A stretch of DNA of 39,435 nucleotides. Source: a virus. Position numbers and translations under genes: made by a program. The stretch is from positions 1 to 39,435 of IMG/VR virus record IMGVR_UViG_3300020221_000044; one strand, written 5' to 3'. This document shows positions 11,901 to 20,589 of the stretch, in pieces (position 1 is the first letter of the stretch; each line of letters starts with the position of its first letter). The notes beneath the pieces are model-generated. The model was not told the DNA's origin and did no database searches. It was given only the letters and a program-made list of their open reading frames with translations.

Positions 11901-14173
11901 AGGTGTATCAGGTGAGACTAATTGTAGATGCCACTTCTGTCTTGGTGGATTTCGCCAATGCCACCACAATCAGCGGATCTTTCACAGTCAGGGACGAATC
12001 CACGGTGGCAACATATGGAAACCTGTATCGTTTCATCAGTGTGAGATTGGCCTCGCTTGACACAGTCAATGAGGTGTTGCCATACGATGAATACAAAATC
12101 GCGGACACTGTAAATGAAAAGCCCGGAGATAAAATTTTTGTGGACAATGTGGGATCTCAGTGGAAAATTTATGAAAAAGTGGATCCTTATGTGATCAAAA
12201 GAATAGCGTCTTCTGATGTTGCAGACAATCAGGAGTTTGGTTATAAAACAGTTGCCAGGTCCGATGGGAAATTTATCGCAATATCTGCGCCCGGCGATAG
12301 GGGAGGAACATCTCAAGGGTTCGTGAATTTCTTCAGCAGACTTGACAATCAGGCAGGATCGGTGTTCACACTTATAAACAGTCGCACAATGAGCGACAGC
12401 ACCACCGGTACCGGTAGGCTGGGTGAGAGTTTGAGCATCAGCACCGATGAAAATTTTATAGTGGCGGGGGCTCCGTATGCCAATATTTTAGCATCAGATG
12501 GCAGCACAAGACGCAACAACAGCGGGTTAATAAAATTATTCATTTGGAATCCTATAACAAAAGCATACGATGAATTCACAACCATAACCCCAGCAGATGA
12601 CGGCACAGAAAATATAAATTTTGGTTGGTCGCATGCACTGGCGGAACCCACCGCGGACAGCGATGCCAGTGTGAGACAGAAATATCTTTTGGTCGGAGCT
12701 CCCGGATATGCCAGCGACACAGGAATAGTTTATCTATACACTTATACCCCCGTGGAAGACAGCACATTTGCCGCATGGACGCAGGACAACAGTGTGGTCA
12801 GCAGCCAGGCAGACACAAATAAAAGATTTGGCCATAGGATGGCCATCAACGACAACGGTGACATACTTGCGGTGTCTTCAGTGAGCCCAGATGATGCTGG
12901 CATGGTGGAGATCTTCGTAAGGAATAGTCCGGACAGTGTTGACAGCACCACGTTAGGATTCACTCATGTGCAGACCTTCAAGGGGACGTCGTCTCAAGAT
13001 AGCACACTCAACACAGCGTTTGGAGAGAGTCTGTCCATGAGCAAAGATGGAAGGACATTAGTGATCTCCGCTCCCGGTAAAGATAATTCATCACAAGCGG
13101 ATGCTGGCGCAGTATATGTTTACAAATGGAACATGGACGGTTCAACCAACACTTACACATTACACCAAACGATACAGTCCCCAGAAACTGCCACCAACAT
13201 GCGGTTCGGTTCCACAGTACACATCAATCATAATGCTGACAGATTGGTCATAGGAGCAGAAAAATTTGCAAACAGTCGCACACAAAAATTTGACAGTGGA
13301 TCGACCACATTTGATTTACAAGACACTAACATAGTGGATGTCAACATAGGATCTGGAGGAGTTTTCACTGCAACCAAATACAACAGCAATTTTATATTGG
13401 ATGGCAAATTGATCACGGATAATGTGTCGGCCAATGACGATTTTGGTAGAGCTGTGTGGGTGATCGATAACACCGTATTTGTGGGAGCGCCTGGAGATGA
13501 TTCGAAATATTCAAACGATTCTACTAGCGTAAATGATGGCATGGTAGCTGTTTTTGACTTGCAAAAGCAGGGATCATACAGCTGGAAAGTGTTACAACAA
13601 GAAGAGTCTTTGATCGATGACAGATTGATAGATTCAGCTTTCGTATTTGATCGAGCAGCACAAAAAATTAAATCTTACATAGATTATTTTGATCCGATCA
13701 AGGGCAGGATACTGGGCATTGCGGATAGAGAGATCAATTACAAGACCGAATGGGATCCAGCAGTTTACAACATAGGCACAAATAGTGTCACGGTGAAACC
13801 AGACATGAGTTGGGCCGAAGAGCACGTGGGAGAAGTTTGGTGGGATCTCAGCAAGGCCCGATGGATATGGTATGAACAGGGCAACCAGGAATACAGAACT
13901 AAAAATTGGGGCAAACTCTTTCCTGGCAGCACGATTGATTTGTATGAATGGGTAGAGTCCACTCTATTGCCATCCGCGTGGAGTCAGCAGGCTGATAGCG
14001 CACTGGGATTAAGTCGAAAGATATCGGGGCAGCCTTTGTACCCAGACGACACGGTGCTGACTGTGAGACAAAAATATGATTCTCGTTTGGATGGTTTTAT
14101 AATTACTATTATTACTGGGTCAAAAATAGTGTTTACCTGCCTGACAGTGCCAAGAGTGTGGTCACCAGGGTGA
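5945..14173 (+). CDS. Giant gp7-like baseplate wedge protein, N-terminal part (frame 1)
   Basis: This frame encodes 2,742 residues. The N-terminus (AHLPTFFRTDVNERFLSATL, then KLINYREYYWMPEGP) and later segments (ERWKFGDQGPSETAWRRSS, FYQGFIREKGTLNAIDRL) match the very large baseplate proteins that follow gp6 in marine T4-like phages, in the gp7 position. Embedded domains: a cupredoxin-like beta domain at residues about 190-290 with H220/H222, C275, H278 and M281; and seven FG-GAP-like repeats at about 2095-2540, suggesting a complete beta-propeller. After the propeller, the frame ends in a short tail unlike the rest (IITIITGSKIVFTCLTVPRV). The expected continuation is in the next frame, so the gene most likely carries a one-base frameshift near 14095-14098. 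The exact role beyond baseplate structure is inferred. Confidence 0.8.
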   Translation: MADRPLDSQSNYDVITNENGVTLRRSVAHLPTFFRTDVNERFLSATLDQLIQPGKLVRLDGYVGRRNSYTRSITDKFIESGIEDRDSYQLEPTVTYTDKDTSSINPEDQVKFTATYDDYINQLKFFGGDASNHDRLNKEKIYSWDPAIDFDKLINYREYYWMPEGPNPILIASSGTNAVSEINVTHGAQSAYLFGTYPGSNNPSITLYRGNTYKFIFDTHGHPFYIMTEPFKTGVAEDGSTSVIYSTGVSGNGIEEGTLTFTVPTSAPDVLYYQCGNHQAMQGVFTIRTIGVATKIDVDHEIIGTKNYTLKSGTKLSNGMKVRFENNVANSAYANKEFYVEGVGTSITLTDTANMIVTGPYTEESTEPYDAVPYADRPYSISFYRPVKPDYITIKRDSIDGNAWSRYNRWFHRAVIEATAAANGYTPVLLETDRAKRPIIEFDSGLSLFNHGTTAKRSVTLIDTVTTDVFSKMVNTTGYIVDGVPLVDGMRLLITADTDPLVNNRIYLVNFVKVQGSAVTTLRLSEGSDALPLDGDAVSVEMGAVNQAKTFYYSTSEKAWIEGQSKMDVNQPPLFALFDENHKAFNNDDAYPNSTFTGSRLFEYKISPTSTVDPVLGLQIKYYTVKNLSDIVFTSDFATASFQYNIDDKSYTKNFNTGHAHQNLSRDRHVNRCGWIERTEESKQRVTRLFSVDKNELKLFPVDVFENSKSLSDLSVTVDVNHVTQNLGTDYTLVDGLTYKYVKFAKNLKVDDLIKLSCYSSAKKIAGKGIYEIPENIAVNPFNAQLKDFTYGQILNHLHDINEKNVEMIGKTPGSSNLRDIGNVRLQGGTIIQHGAALPQAMFLLIDQNANAIKSIEYCNSEYTKFKETFLANKSGSLHEGSIASRVDEIIKNISENKNVSFPFYYDDMIGHGENLSVRKYTVQDPEEIEYAIDSQFDTTTASKRAVYIYLNDQILLLGYDYNFSAETDGVTITATLAAGDIITIKDYASTVGSFVPPTPTKLGIYPKFKPEKIIDNTYRTSVNVIVGHDGSRTIAFGDYRDDLLLELEKRIYNNCKTSFNTDLLSEDDVRPGVFRTTEYNNSEIDKILSLDFYAWAGQNGIEYQNNLHYDENDFFTFNYSKNKNIKNGEKLPGYWRGIYKYFYDTDRPHTHPWEMLGHSERPSWWVGTYGPAPYTSGNELLWNDLAAGYDTGLKKTVEKYKRSGLSGYIPVDANGNLKSPVAIGLIDQYQNLGIKERWKFGDQGPSETAWRRSSQYPFSVMKLLALTKPAKFFGYFLDNSRLGKNVAGNYVNTKTQVAPTLASSTYYLDTTGGSTPSITAGYQPFIVNYLIKCGLDPAAFFYDKMKNLNVQLAYKLGGFTDKQNLKILTDSVSPGSTSGSQFIPDENYKVAFRVSNPVRDYDYSGVLVELNSNVTSDGSTLEGGYKIIGYNNIKPYFRILKPVENNNLHSISIGNSSAIIYNDYSENETVVPYGTVFNTTQQVINFLVGYGKYLESQGFVFDNFSNEIGEINNWETSAKEFLYWTRQSWAAGSAITLSPGAAGFVLKTSNSVISKFQNTLGQYSVLDSGGRAIGTQYISTKRIGNKFSISMKNTEEGIYNISMCAVQKEQILLFDNITVFSDIIFELVTGFRQQRLKLVGWKTADWNGDYYSPGFVFDEAKVDRWVANRDYQIGNTVEYLNGFYTAKQNHNSGLKFEFERWTKKKAKPSAQLIPNFDYKISQFNDFYNLETNNFDETQQKLAQHLTGYQSRPYLENLFLNDVSQYKFYQGFIREKGTLNAIDRLVKAKFYGEDININAYSEWMIKVGEFGNLDGSKSIQLILPDNNFTSNAQSIELLNDDNDAEDYARSLSIISDNFYSKPLEYSASNTFSKYDYSQQGYDRDFVQKYKTAGYVRITDAQHTAFNVSDILNLDVNRINNKDLIWIAKKSNNDWDVQRITYTGLNLITIKPVNNNTQVILGFNGVHKLTADQYIAINNSQFPNMNKVYQVRLIVDATSVLVDFANATTISGSFTVRDESTVATYGNLYRFISVRLASLDTVNEVLPYDEYKIADTVNEKPGDKIFVDNVGSQWKIYEKVDPYVIKRIASSDVADNQEFGYKTVARSDGKFIAISAPGDRGGTSQGFVNFFSRLDNQAGSVFTLINSRTMSDSTTGTGRLGESLSISTDENFIVAGAPYANILASDGSTRRNNSGLIKLFIWNPITKAYDEFTTITPADDGTENINFGWSHALAEPTADSDASVRQKYLLVGAPGYASDTGIVYLYTYTPVEDSTFAAWTQDNSVVSSQADTNKRFGHRMAINDNGDILAVSSVSPDDAGMVEIFVRNSPDSVDSTTLGFTHVQTFKGTSSQDSTLNTAFGESLSMSKDGRTLVISAPGKDNSSQADAGAVYVYKWNMDGSTNTYTLHQTIQSPETATNMRFGSTVHINHNADRLVIGAEKFANSRTQKFDSGSTTFDLQDTNIVDVNIGSGGVFTATKYNSNFILDGKLITDNVSANDDFGRAVWVIDNTVFVGAPGDDSKYSNDSTSVNDGMVAVFDLQKQGSYSWKVLQQEESLIDDRLIDSAFVFDRAAQKIKSYIDYFDPIKGRILGIADREINYKTEWDPAVYNIGTNSVTVKPDMSWAEEHVGEVWWDLSKARWIWYEQGNQEYRTKNWGKLFPGSTIDLYEWVESTLLPSAWSQQADSALGLSRKISGQPLYPDDTVLTVRQKYDSRLDGFIITIITGSKIVFTCLTVPRVWSPG
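14080..14173 (+). other. Frameshift junction in the giant baseplate gene
   Basis: Both frames are open only between the frame-2 stop at 14077-14079 and the frame-1 stop at 14171-14173. Frame 1 reads sensibly to KYDSRLDGF. Frame 2 then reads YNYYYYWVKNSVYLPDSAK and continues into the next coding region. Joining them needs one extra T in the four-T run 14095-14098, or a -1 slip there. The upstream heptamer (T GGT TTT) is not a canonical slippery site. A homopolymer error or a true one-base deletion is the likeliest cause; joined, the protein would be about 4,654 residues. Confidence 0.75.
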
Positions 14174-17100
14174 ACACCACGGGTTACATTTCCAATATCA
14201 TAACCAATCCCAAAGGGTCAGGCATCAGGCATTTTGCGGTGTCAGATCAAAACAAATTGATTGCATTCAATATGAAAAATGACATCACCACCGACAACAC
14301 TGTGTTGAACATCACTTATAAAGATACGGTGGAAGAAGGTGATGCGCATTATGTTTGGAAATTGATTAAAGAAGGTGATAAGGACGATGCGCCCAATGCA
14401 CAGATTGAGAGAAAATGGTGGGATAGCTTGATCGGTTCTGACGAATCAGGCAACGAAGTGCCAGATATCTCGTTGTCTATAAATCAAAGATACGGCAACA
14501 AAATCAGACCAAGACAGAGCTGGTATGTGGATCGATTTGATGCGCTGAAAGAGATTATTGATTATACAAATTCAATATTGGCAAAGAATCAAATGGCCAA
14601 CAACATAAGATACAAAAATCTTAATTCATCAGAGCCTGAACCAACTGCCATATCAGGTGAGTGGGATAGCACTGTGGACACCTATGACGATTTGACCTAT
14701 ATTGATACCAGAGACATCAGCGGCACCACCAACGTGCTGGTCAAAAATGATCAAAAATTTAGCAAAGGTTTTTGGGCCATCTATAATTGGAACGGTGCCG
14801 AATGGATAAGAACCAAGTTACAAACATTCAAAACCAGTGCTTATTATTCCGTGATTGATTGGTATGATGTTTCATTTGATGCAAATGCTGCAATAGAGAA
14901 ACAGCTGAATTTTCAGTATGAATTGGATGGATTGACATTAGGGAATGGCAAGTATGTAAAGATTTTAACAGCCGATACAGGAGGTTGGAAGATATTCGAG
15001 AGCACATCAGACGGTTTCAAAAATATCGCCACGCAAAATGGCACCATTAAATTAAAAACTTCTCTGTATGACTATACTATCGACAATAAGGGATTTGACG
15101 GGGAGGATGCCTTTGACATCAATTTCTTTGACACAGAACCAAAGATAGAACTGAGAAAAATTCTCACAGCCCTGAGAGATGATCTATTGATAGGGGACCT
15201 TAAAATAGAATACAACAACATTTTCTTTATCGGGCTAAGAAAAGTACTAGAGCAACAGAAATATGTTGATTGGCTATCAAAAACGTCATTCATCAATGTA
15301 TCCAATATTTTAAGAGAGCTAGATCAAAGAAAAAGCTATAGGGTCAACACGGAAAATTATGTGGAAGAATACATCAATGAGGTCAAACCATACCATACCA
15401 AAATCAGAGAATATAGATTGGGCTACACCGGGCTTGACATTGAGGATGGGATATATTCAGATTTTGATTTGCCCGCTTTCTATGACGGAGATGAGATTAG
15501 AAATGTGGACATAGTGAACGACATAGCTGTGCTCAGCACATACCCTTATCGTTTTTGGAGGGACAATTATAAAAAATATGTGGATAGTATCACAGTGATG
15601 TATGGTGGCAGCGGATATTTGACTCCCCCCACAGTGACATTGGTAGGGGGAACCACGAAGACGGTCGGACCATTCACGGTGTTGGGAACCAGCACCCAGG
15701 GTGCTTCTTCGGGCCAATTTGGATATTTTTATCCTCTGTACACTGCGCAAGTTGATGCAAATATTGCTGATTCCCAAGCAGGGGGAAATGGAACTAGTCA
15801 CCTATTAAAATTCAGTGAATTTTCGAGTATTGATTTCTATATGCCGAACACAGGGCAAAATGTTGCCAAGGTGGATAGACCCGCGGGATATGAAGTTTAC
15901 ACATTGAGCGATGTGACACAGGCCACAGCTAGAGCAGTGATCAGCGGAGGCGCTGTGTCTAGAATTGTGGTATTGACGAATGGAAAAAATTACACTTCAA
16001 CACCTAGAGTGATCATTACAGGTGGAGGATTGAACGGCAACACTCCGTTAGATTCCGCCAGGGCCTATGCAAATCTTAGAAATGATCTAGTAAGGGATAT
16101 CAGCACCACAATCAAATTTGACCGTGTTCAATCTACGGCCACAATACTGCCATGGGCCAGCAACAAGACTTATGCTTTTAATGATCTTATTAGATATGAT
16201 AATAAACTTTATAAAGTTATTACAACGTACACCAGCACAGAAGATTTTGACGAAGGATTGTCAAAGCTCTTGGCACTAAGGGGAGACGAGCCATACATCA
16301 CAGCGGCAGAAAGAACGCTAGGATTGTATGCTCCTACAGCGGGCATGCCGGGCAATGAGCTTTCCCAGTTGATGACTGGAGTAGATTATGGTGGCGTCAT
16401 GGTGACAGGATTGGCCTTTGATGATGGACAGGGTTGGGACAGATCTCCATGGTATAACTTGCCATGGGATGGATTTGGTCTGAGCAGAGTAAAAGTATTC
16501 TATGGTGATGGCACCACTATCAACTTTTCTTTTGATTTTGCTCCATTGCCAACTGACGTGTACACAGTTTATTTCACCGACATCAGCGATTCCTCGGCCC
16601 AATACCCTGTCGCCATGTCTAACGTTAACAGAGTGAGACAGAGAACTCAGGTTCTGAGGGGGGATGGCACCACCAAAACATTCACCATCTTGGGAGATGA
16701 TGGTAATCCAGCTCCTGCGAACACGGTCATCGAATTGATACCCTTTGATGACGACGGAGTGTTGACACCTACCGATGACAAAACGCTGGATTCCTTGATC
16801 AGCGGTGGACTGTTCAAATCAGCGCTGGGAGTATCGCCCACAGATATACTTGTGGAAGGTGACGCTTTCATCACACCGGAAACCAGCTACGCCCCAGAAG
16901 AAAATCTACCCGGCAGCATATTTGACTCTGTGGATATCCGAGTCTACACAGCGCCCACCTCGGGAGTGCCGTTCATCATAGTGAAAAACTACATAGGGGA
17001 CGGATCAGTCACTGTGTTCCCAATCGGGCAACTGGCGGGCACACAGGCATCTGTGGTTGTTTCACTTGATGGCGCAACACAGACTTTGAACTCAGAATAC

Positions 17101-19908
17101 ACGGTAGACACACAAAACAAAACAGTGACATTTGCAGCGGCACCGTCGGCAGGCAGTAAAATTTCAATTAAAAGTTTTGCCATATCTGGCAGCAACTATA
17201 TGGTCCTAGACACATTTGTGGGTGACGGTTCCACGCATTCATTCATTACCAAGAGCAGAGAAACCTATCAATTAGACAGCTCACTCAGCCAATTGTTTGT
17301 CACAGTGGATGGTGTGCCCACAACAGATTACAGCTACACGGTGAGTGGCAGGAACATCACCGTGCATCTACACACGGGGGATGGATCTACCGCCAATCCT
17401 CCAGCAGCTGGGACCAGCGTGCAGATAGCATCGTTCAATCAGCCACCAGGCAGCGGCAGGGCCTATGCTGAAATAAGGTCACAAGAGATAGTGTATGATG
17501 GCAGCACTAGTGATTACACATTGTCATATCCTCCGGGATCAATAGGTCCTTTTTCAAGTTTGACTTTGTTAGAACATAATGGAAAAGTGCTGAGAGGACC
17601 CGACAACACTTATTATTTGGGTGATGGAAGCAGCAATACTTTTTCATTCGCTGGCTATGCAGGATCTACTCAAGACGACAGTACCTCTGGATACGTGGAC
17701 GTAAAATTTGGGGAGCAAACTGGCATTCTAAATACACCTATATCAATAGATTCATGGCCTGTTCATCCAGCAGCAGAATATAATGGTGTTTGGTACCTGG
17801 CGGTCACGCGAGAGGAAGTGTCAGGAGAATTGGCCACCGCCAAGTACTCTTTAGTGCATAATAATACACAGGCCTTTGTGAGCATGTCATCAATCACCAA
17901 AACAGGAATAGCGGAGCATATCACAGTTGACGCAATTATTGATAATACATCGTCCCCCCACATTCTATCGATACAAGGAACAGGTAGCTCCGTACTAAAC
18001 TCTGTCTCTTGGTACAGAATAGGATTGGGGGCAAACACAGTGGGAACTTCAGGTACTCAAGTAGTTACACTAGTATTGCCATATCTAGATTCCGTAACAG
18101 TGCCGCTAGAGTCTCCAGGATGGGATAAAAATATTTACAGAGGCGCCAAGTATTTTATCACAGTTGAATCAATAGGAATTTCTCCCGTAGAAAGAAGTAA
18201 CATGGAGGTGCTAATGGTGCACGATGGAACGAATGCCTATGCCACCGTGTATAATGTGGTTCGCACGACAGCCACAGACATGGTAACTGTATCAGTGGAT
18301 ATCAATGCAGGACAAGCTAGATTGTTGCTGGCATCTAATCTATATGAATGTAGTGTCAAGGCCTATAGAATATTACTTGGAGAGGCAGATGTTAACGATG
18401 GAACTAATTTTAGAGGCACCACGTCAATTTCTAGTAATCAAACGACCATAGACACTTTCCAAACTTCTGATTACATCGGAGCCCACTATCTAGTGACTGC
18501 ATACAATGCCAGCGAAGGATCTGCGTCCATGTCAGAAGTAACTTTAATAGTGGGTGGCTCATCTGTGTTCACCAACACCGCGCCTCATCTAAGCACCAAG
18601 TCGTCGGACCAAGTGTCGTTCACAGGGTCGATAACAGGAAACGTCACATCATTAGTTGCCAGCGCTACGTCGGGATCTGGCACTATCGTGAGCGTATATA
18701 GATTTGGATTGTTGCGTAATCCGGCCCAGGCAGAGATCGATCCTACCAAGGTCAGAGTATATCTAAATGGGATCAAGCAAGATCAATTCACAGATTATGT
18801 TGTCAACATTGATACAGCATCTGTCACATTCAACGTTGCCCCAGCCAGCTCAGATCTGATTGCCATATCAACGGTGGTGGGAACACACTATCATGATAGT
18901 AATGATCAAATAATTCTGCAGCCCGACAACATGGCTGTGGACGGCATCGCTATATCGCAAGGGGACATAATAACAGCTACCACATTCAACAACGCGGTTG
19001 GCATGAACCAACGCAGAGAAACTTTTAAAGGAAACAGTGCGGGAGAGTTCTATCTATTTGGTACGCCGTTGAACAATGACTACGTGTTTGTTTGGCTGAA
19101 TGGAGAAAATCTGATACAAGGTTTTGATTGGACATTGGCGGGAAATGAAATCACGATCAGCAGAACATTGCAGGACAATGACAGGATAGACGTGATGTAT
19201 TTCGTGACAGAAGGCAACAACTTCTCAACAGGATTCAGAATATTCAAAGACATGCTCAACAGAACGTTCTACAAGAGAATCAGCCAGACCAACACAACGA
19301 AGCTGGCAGCCGCTCTATTATTGAACGACAAAACAATCACAGTGGTGAACGGCAGTGTGTTGAAATCCACAGATGGCAGCACGCTATTGCCTGGGGTGAT
19401 CTTTATAGGCCATGAGAGAATAGAATATCTCTACAAAGACGGCAATGTACTATCCAATATCAGAAGGGGTACCCTGGGAACGTCGATAAAAAATCATAGT
19501 GTCGGAGCAGAAGTGGTGGACGCATCTGGACAGCAGACAGTGCCTTATGCCGATACGATATACACCAAGAAACACATCGCGGATGGATCGACCACAGCAT
19601 TCATCTCGTCGCAGCCCGTGAGCAGTGTGAACGAGGTTGATATCTTCGTAGGCGGAACAAGATTGCCAGCTGTGGGCGAGGACGGCAGCACAGCGAACTA
19701 CACAGTGAACGCATGGGATGGCAGCTCCGCCAACGTGATATTGAGCGAGCAACCTGCTGCAGGTACTGAAGTGAAAATTATACAAAAACGCGGGCAAACA
19801 TGGTATAACAGAGGAGAAAGCACTGCCGCTGATGGTAAAGGATTGGGAAAATCCAACACAGCACAGGCCAAATTCATAGCGGGAGAACCAACAAATGCGC
19901 CTGAATAA
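14158..19908 (+). CDS. Giant baseplate protein, C-terminal part (frame 2)
   Basis: The frame encodes up to 1,916 residues from a GTG that has no Shine-Dalgarno. It is open upstream to 14080, so it is better read as the continuation of the preceding gene than as a separate one. Residues about 350-420 hold a block characteristic of marine phage baseplate proteins (YVDWLSKTSFINVSNILREL, YVEEYINEVKPYHTKIREY). The remaining two thirds is modular: about seven units starting with G-D-G-(S/T) and an aromatic, followed by beta strands and a DYTV...VTFxxAP turn (DNA near 16500, 16650, 16990, 17215, 17495, 17620 and 19576). These look like repeated beta-sandwich fibre modules. The end (GVIFIGHERIEYLYK, NIRRGTLGTSIKNHSVG) is also typical of marine phage fibre-like proteins. 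The next gene overlaps by 14 nt or follows by 10 nt, depending on its start. Confidence 0.75.
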   Translation: MVTRVNTTGYISNIITNPKGSGIRHFAVSDQNKLIAFNMKNDITTDNTVLNITYKDTVEEGDAHYVWKLIKEGDKDDAPNAQIERKWWDSLIGSDESGNEVPDISLSINQRYGNKIRPRQSWYVDRFDALKEIIDYTNSILAKNQMANNIRYKNLNSSEPEPTAISGEWDSTVDTYDDLTYIDTRDISGTTNVLVKNDQKFSKGFWAIYNWNGAEWIRTKLQTFKTSAYYSVIDWYDVSFDANAAIEKQLNFQYELDGLTLGNGKYVKILTADTGGWKIFESTSDGFKNIATQNGTIKLKTSLYDYTIDNKGFDGEDAFDINFFDTEPKIELRKILTALRDDLLIGDLKIEYNNIFFIGLRKVLEQQKYVDWLSKTSFINVSNILRELDQRKSYRVNTENYVEEYINEVKPYHTKIREYRLGYTGLDIEDGIYSDFDLPAFYDGDEIRNVDIVNDIAVLSTYPYRFWRDNYKKYVDSITVMYGGSGYLTPPTVTLVGGTTKTVGPFTVLGTSTQGASSGQFGYFYPLYTAQVDANIADSQAGGNGTSHLLKFSEFSSIDFYMPNTGQNVAKVDRPAGYEVYTLSDVTQATARAVISGGAVSRIVVLTNGKNYTSTPRVIITGGGLNGNTPLDSARAYANLRNDLVRDISTTIKFDRVQSTATILPWASNKTYAFNDLIRYDNKLYKVITTYTSTEDFDEGLSKLLALRGDEPYITAAERTLGLYAPTAGMPGNELSQLMTGVDYGGVMVTGLAFDDGQGWDRSPWYNLPWDGFGLSRVKVFYGDGTTINFSFDFAPLPTDVYTVYFTDISDSSAQYPVAMSNVNRVRQRTQVLRGDGTTKTFTILGDDGNPAPANTVIELIPFDDDGVLTPTDDKTLDSLISGGLFKSALGVSPTDILVEGDAFITPETSYAPEENLPGSIFDSVDIRVYTAPTSGVPFIIVKNYIGDGSVTVFPIGQLAGTQASVVVSLDGATQTLNSEYTVDTQNKTVTFAAAPSAGSKISIKSFAISGSNYMVLDTFVGDGSTHSFITKSRETYQLDSSLSQLFVTVDGVPTTDYSYTVSGRNITVHLHTGDGSTANPPAAGTSVQIASFNQPPGSGRAYAEIRSQEIVYDGSTSDYTLSYPPGSIGPFSSLTLLEHNGKVLRGPDNTYYLGDGSSNTFSFAGYAGSTQDDSTSGYVDVKFGEQTGILNTPISIDSWPVHPAAEYNGVWYLAVTREEVSGELATAKYSLVHNNTQAFVSMSSITKTGIAEHITVDAIIDNTSSPHILSIQGTGSSVLNSVSWYRIGLGANTVGTSGTQVVTLVLPYLDSVTVPLESPGWDKNIYRGAKYFITVESIGISPVERSNMEVLMVHDGTNAYATVYNVVRTTATDMVTVSVDINAGQARLLLASNLYECSVKAYRILLGEADVNDGTNFRGTTSISSNQTTIDTFQTSDYIGAHYLVTAYNASEGSASMSEVTLIVGGSSVFTNTAPHLSTKSSDQVSFTGSITGNVTSLVASATSGSGTIVSVYRFGLLRNPAQAEIDPTKVRVYLNGIKQDQFTDYVVNIDTASVTFNVAPASSDLIAISTVVGTHYHDSNDQIILQPDNMAVDGIAISQGDIITATTFNNAVGMNQRRETFKGNSAGEFYLFGTPLNNDYVFVWLNGENLIQGFDWTLAGNEITISRTLQDNDRIDVMYFVTEGNNFSTGFRIFKDMLNRTFYKRISQTNTTKLAAALLLNDKTITVVNGSVLKSTDGSTLLPGVIFIGHERIEYLYKDGNVLSNIRRGTLGTSIKNHSVGAEVVDASGQQTVPYADTIYTKKHIADGSTTAFISSQPVSSVNEVDIFVGGTRLPAVGEDGSTANYTVNAWDGSSANVILSEQPAAGTEVKIIQKRGQTWYNRGESTAADGKGLGKSNTAQAKFIAGEPTNAPE

Positions 19909-20584
19909 ATATAACGAAATGACAGAACAAGCAAAACAAGACTCTATCAACGAAAAACAAATGAAAGAATCCAAACCACAGGACAATTCAGGAATAAAAG
20001 TAGAAGGACATATCAAAATATGGGATCCTGCCACAGGTGAAGTCATTGTGGACAAAAGAAATGCCATACACTACGAGAACATGAGCATAGCACTGGCCAA
20101 CAGTTTAGCCCACAAGACCACAGGATTCATTCATGAGATGGCTTTTGGCAACGGCGGAACCACAGTGGATCCCACCGGCATTATAACATATCTTACTCCC
20201 AACACATCTGGAAGCAACGCTACTCTATACAATCAAACATATTACAAAGTGGTGGATGATAATTCATCATCTAACAAAGATACCACGAGAAATAAAATGG
20301 AAGTGAGGCATACCGCGGGAAACAAATACACAGACATCGTCGTTACCTGCACGCTGGACTACGGTGAACCAGCCGGACAATCAGCATTTGACAACACCAC
20401 GGATTTCAATGGTTCCTACGTGTTTGATGAGCTGGGATTGAAATCATGGGAGGGCACGGAGAACGGAAGCACCAATAAATTATTGACACATGTGATATTC
20501 CATCCTGTGCAGAAGAGCTTGAACAGATTGATACAGATAGATTATACGTTGAGGATACAGTCATTAACAACATTTACGGAATAA
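19895..20584 (+). CDS. Conserved baseplate/tail structural protein of marine T4-like phages
   Basis: The product is 229 residues from the first ATG, which has GGAG 9 nt upstream inside the previous gene, or 221 residues from the ATG at 19919. After a Lys/Gln-rich N-terminus it has GHIKIWDPATGEVIVDKRN, then MSIALANSLAHKTTGFIHEMAFGNGG and a VDPTGIITYLTPN strand, then a beta-rich C-terminus. This arrangement, as I recall it, recurs beside the baseplate and fibre genes of cyanophages and pelagiphages. A gp8-like wedge or fibre-connecting role is possible, but I cannot assign a T4 gene. No catalytic motif is visible. Confidence 0.65.
   Translation: MRLNKYNEMTEQAKQDSINEKQMKESKPQDNSGIKVEGHIKIWDPATGEVIVDKRNAIHYENMSIALANSLAHKTTGFIHEMAFGNGGTTVDPTGIITYLTPNTSGSNATLYNQTYYKVVDDNSSSNKDTTRNKMEVRHTAGNKYTDIVVTCTLDYGEPAGQSAFDNTTDFNGSYVFDELGLKSWEGTENGSTNKLLTHVIFHPVQKSLNRLIQIDYTLRIQSLTTFTE
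19904..19911 (+). promoter_or_regulatory. late-promoter-like AATAAATA box before 19919
   Basis: The octamer AATAAATA ends 7 nt before the ATG at 19919. If it acts like a T4-type late promoter, transcription would begin almost on that ATG. This favours 19919 as the start on the transcript it would drive, while the ATG at 19895 has a GGAG ribosome site for read-through mRNA. Confidence 0.35.
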
Positions 20585-20589
20585 TTTAG

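Noticed and set aside
14092-14098. Programmed -1 slippery heptamer at the frameshift
   Set aside because: T GGT TTT allows the A-site tRNA to re-pair but not the P-site tRNA, and I see no strong downstream hairpin; a deletion or sequencing error is simpler.
19450-20067. 205-residue minus-strand frame opposite the end of the giant gene
   Set aside because: It spans two plus-strand genes and is Cys/Ser-rich and irregular, typical of a shadow frame.
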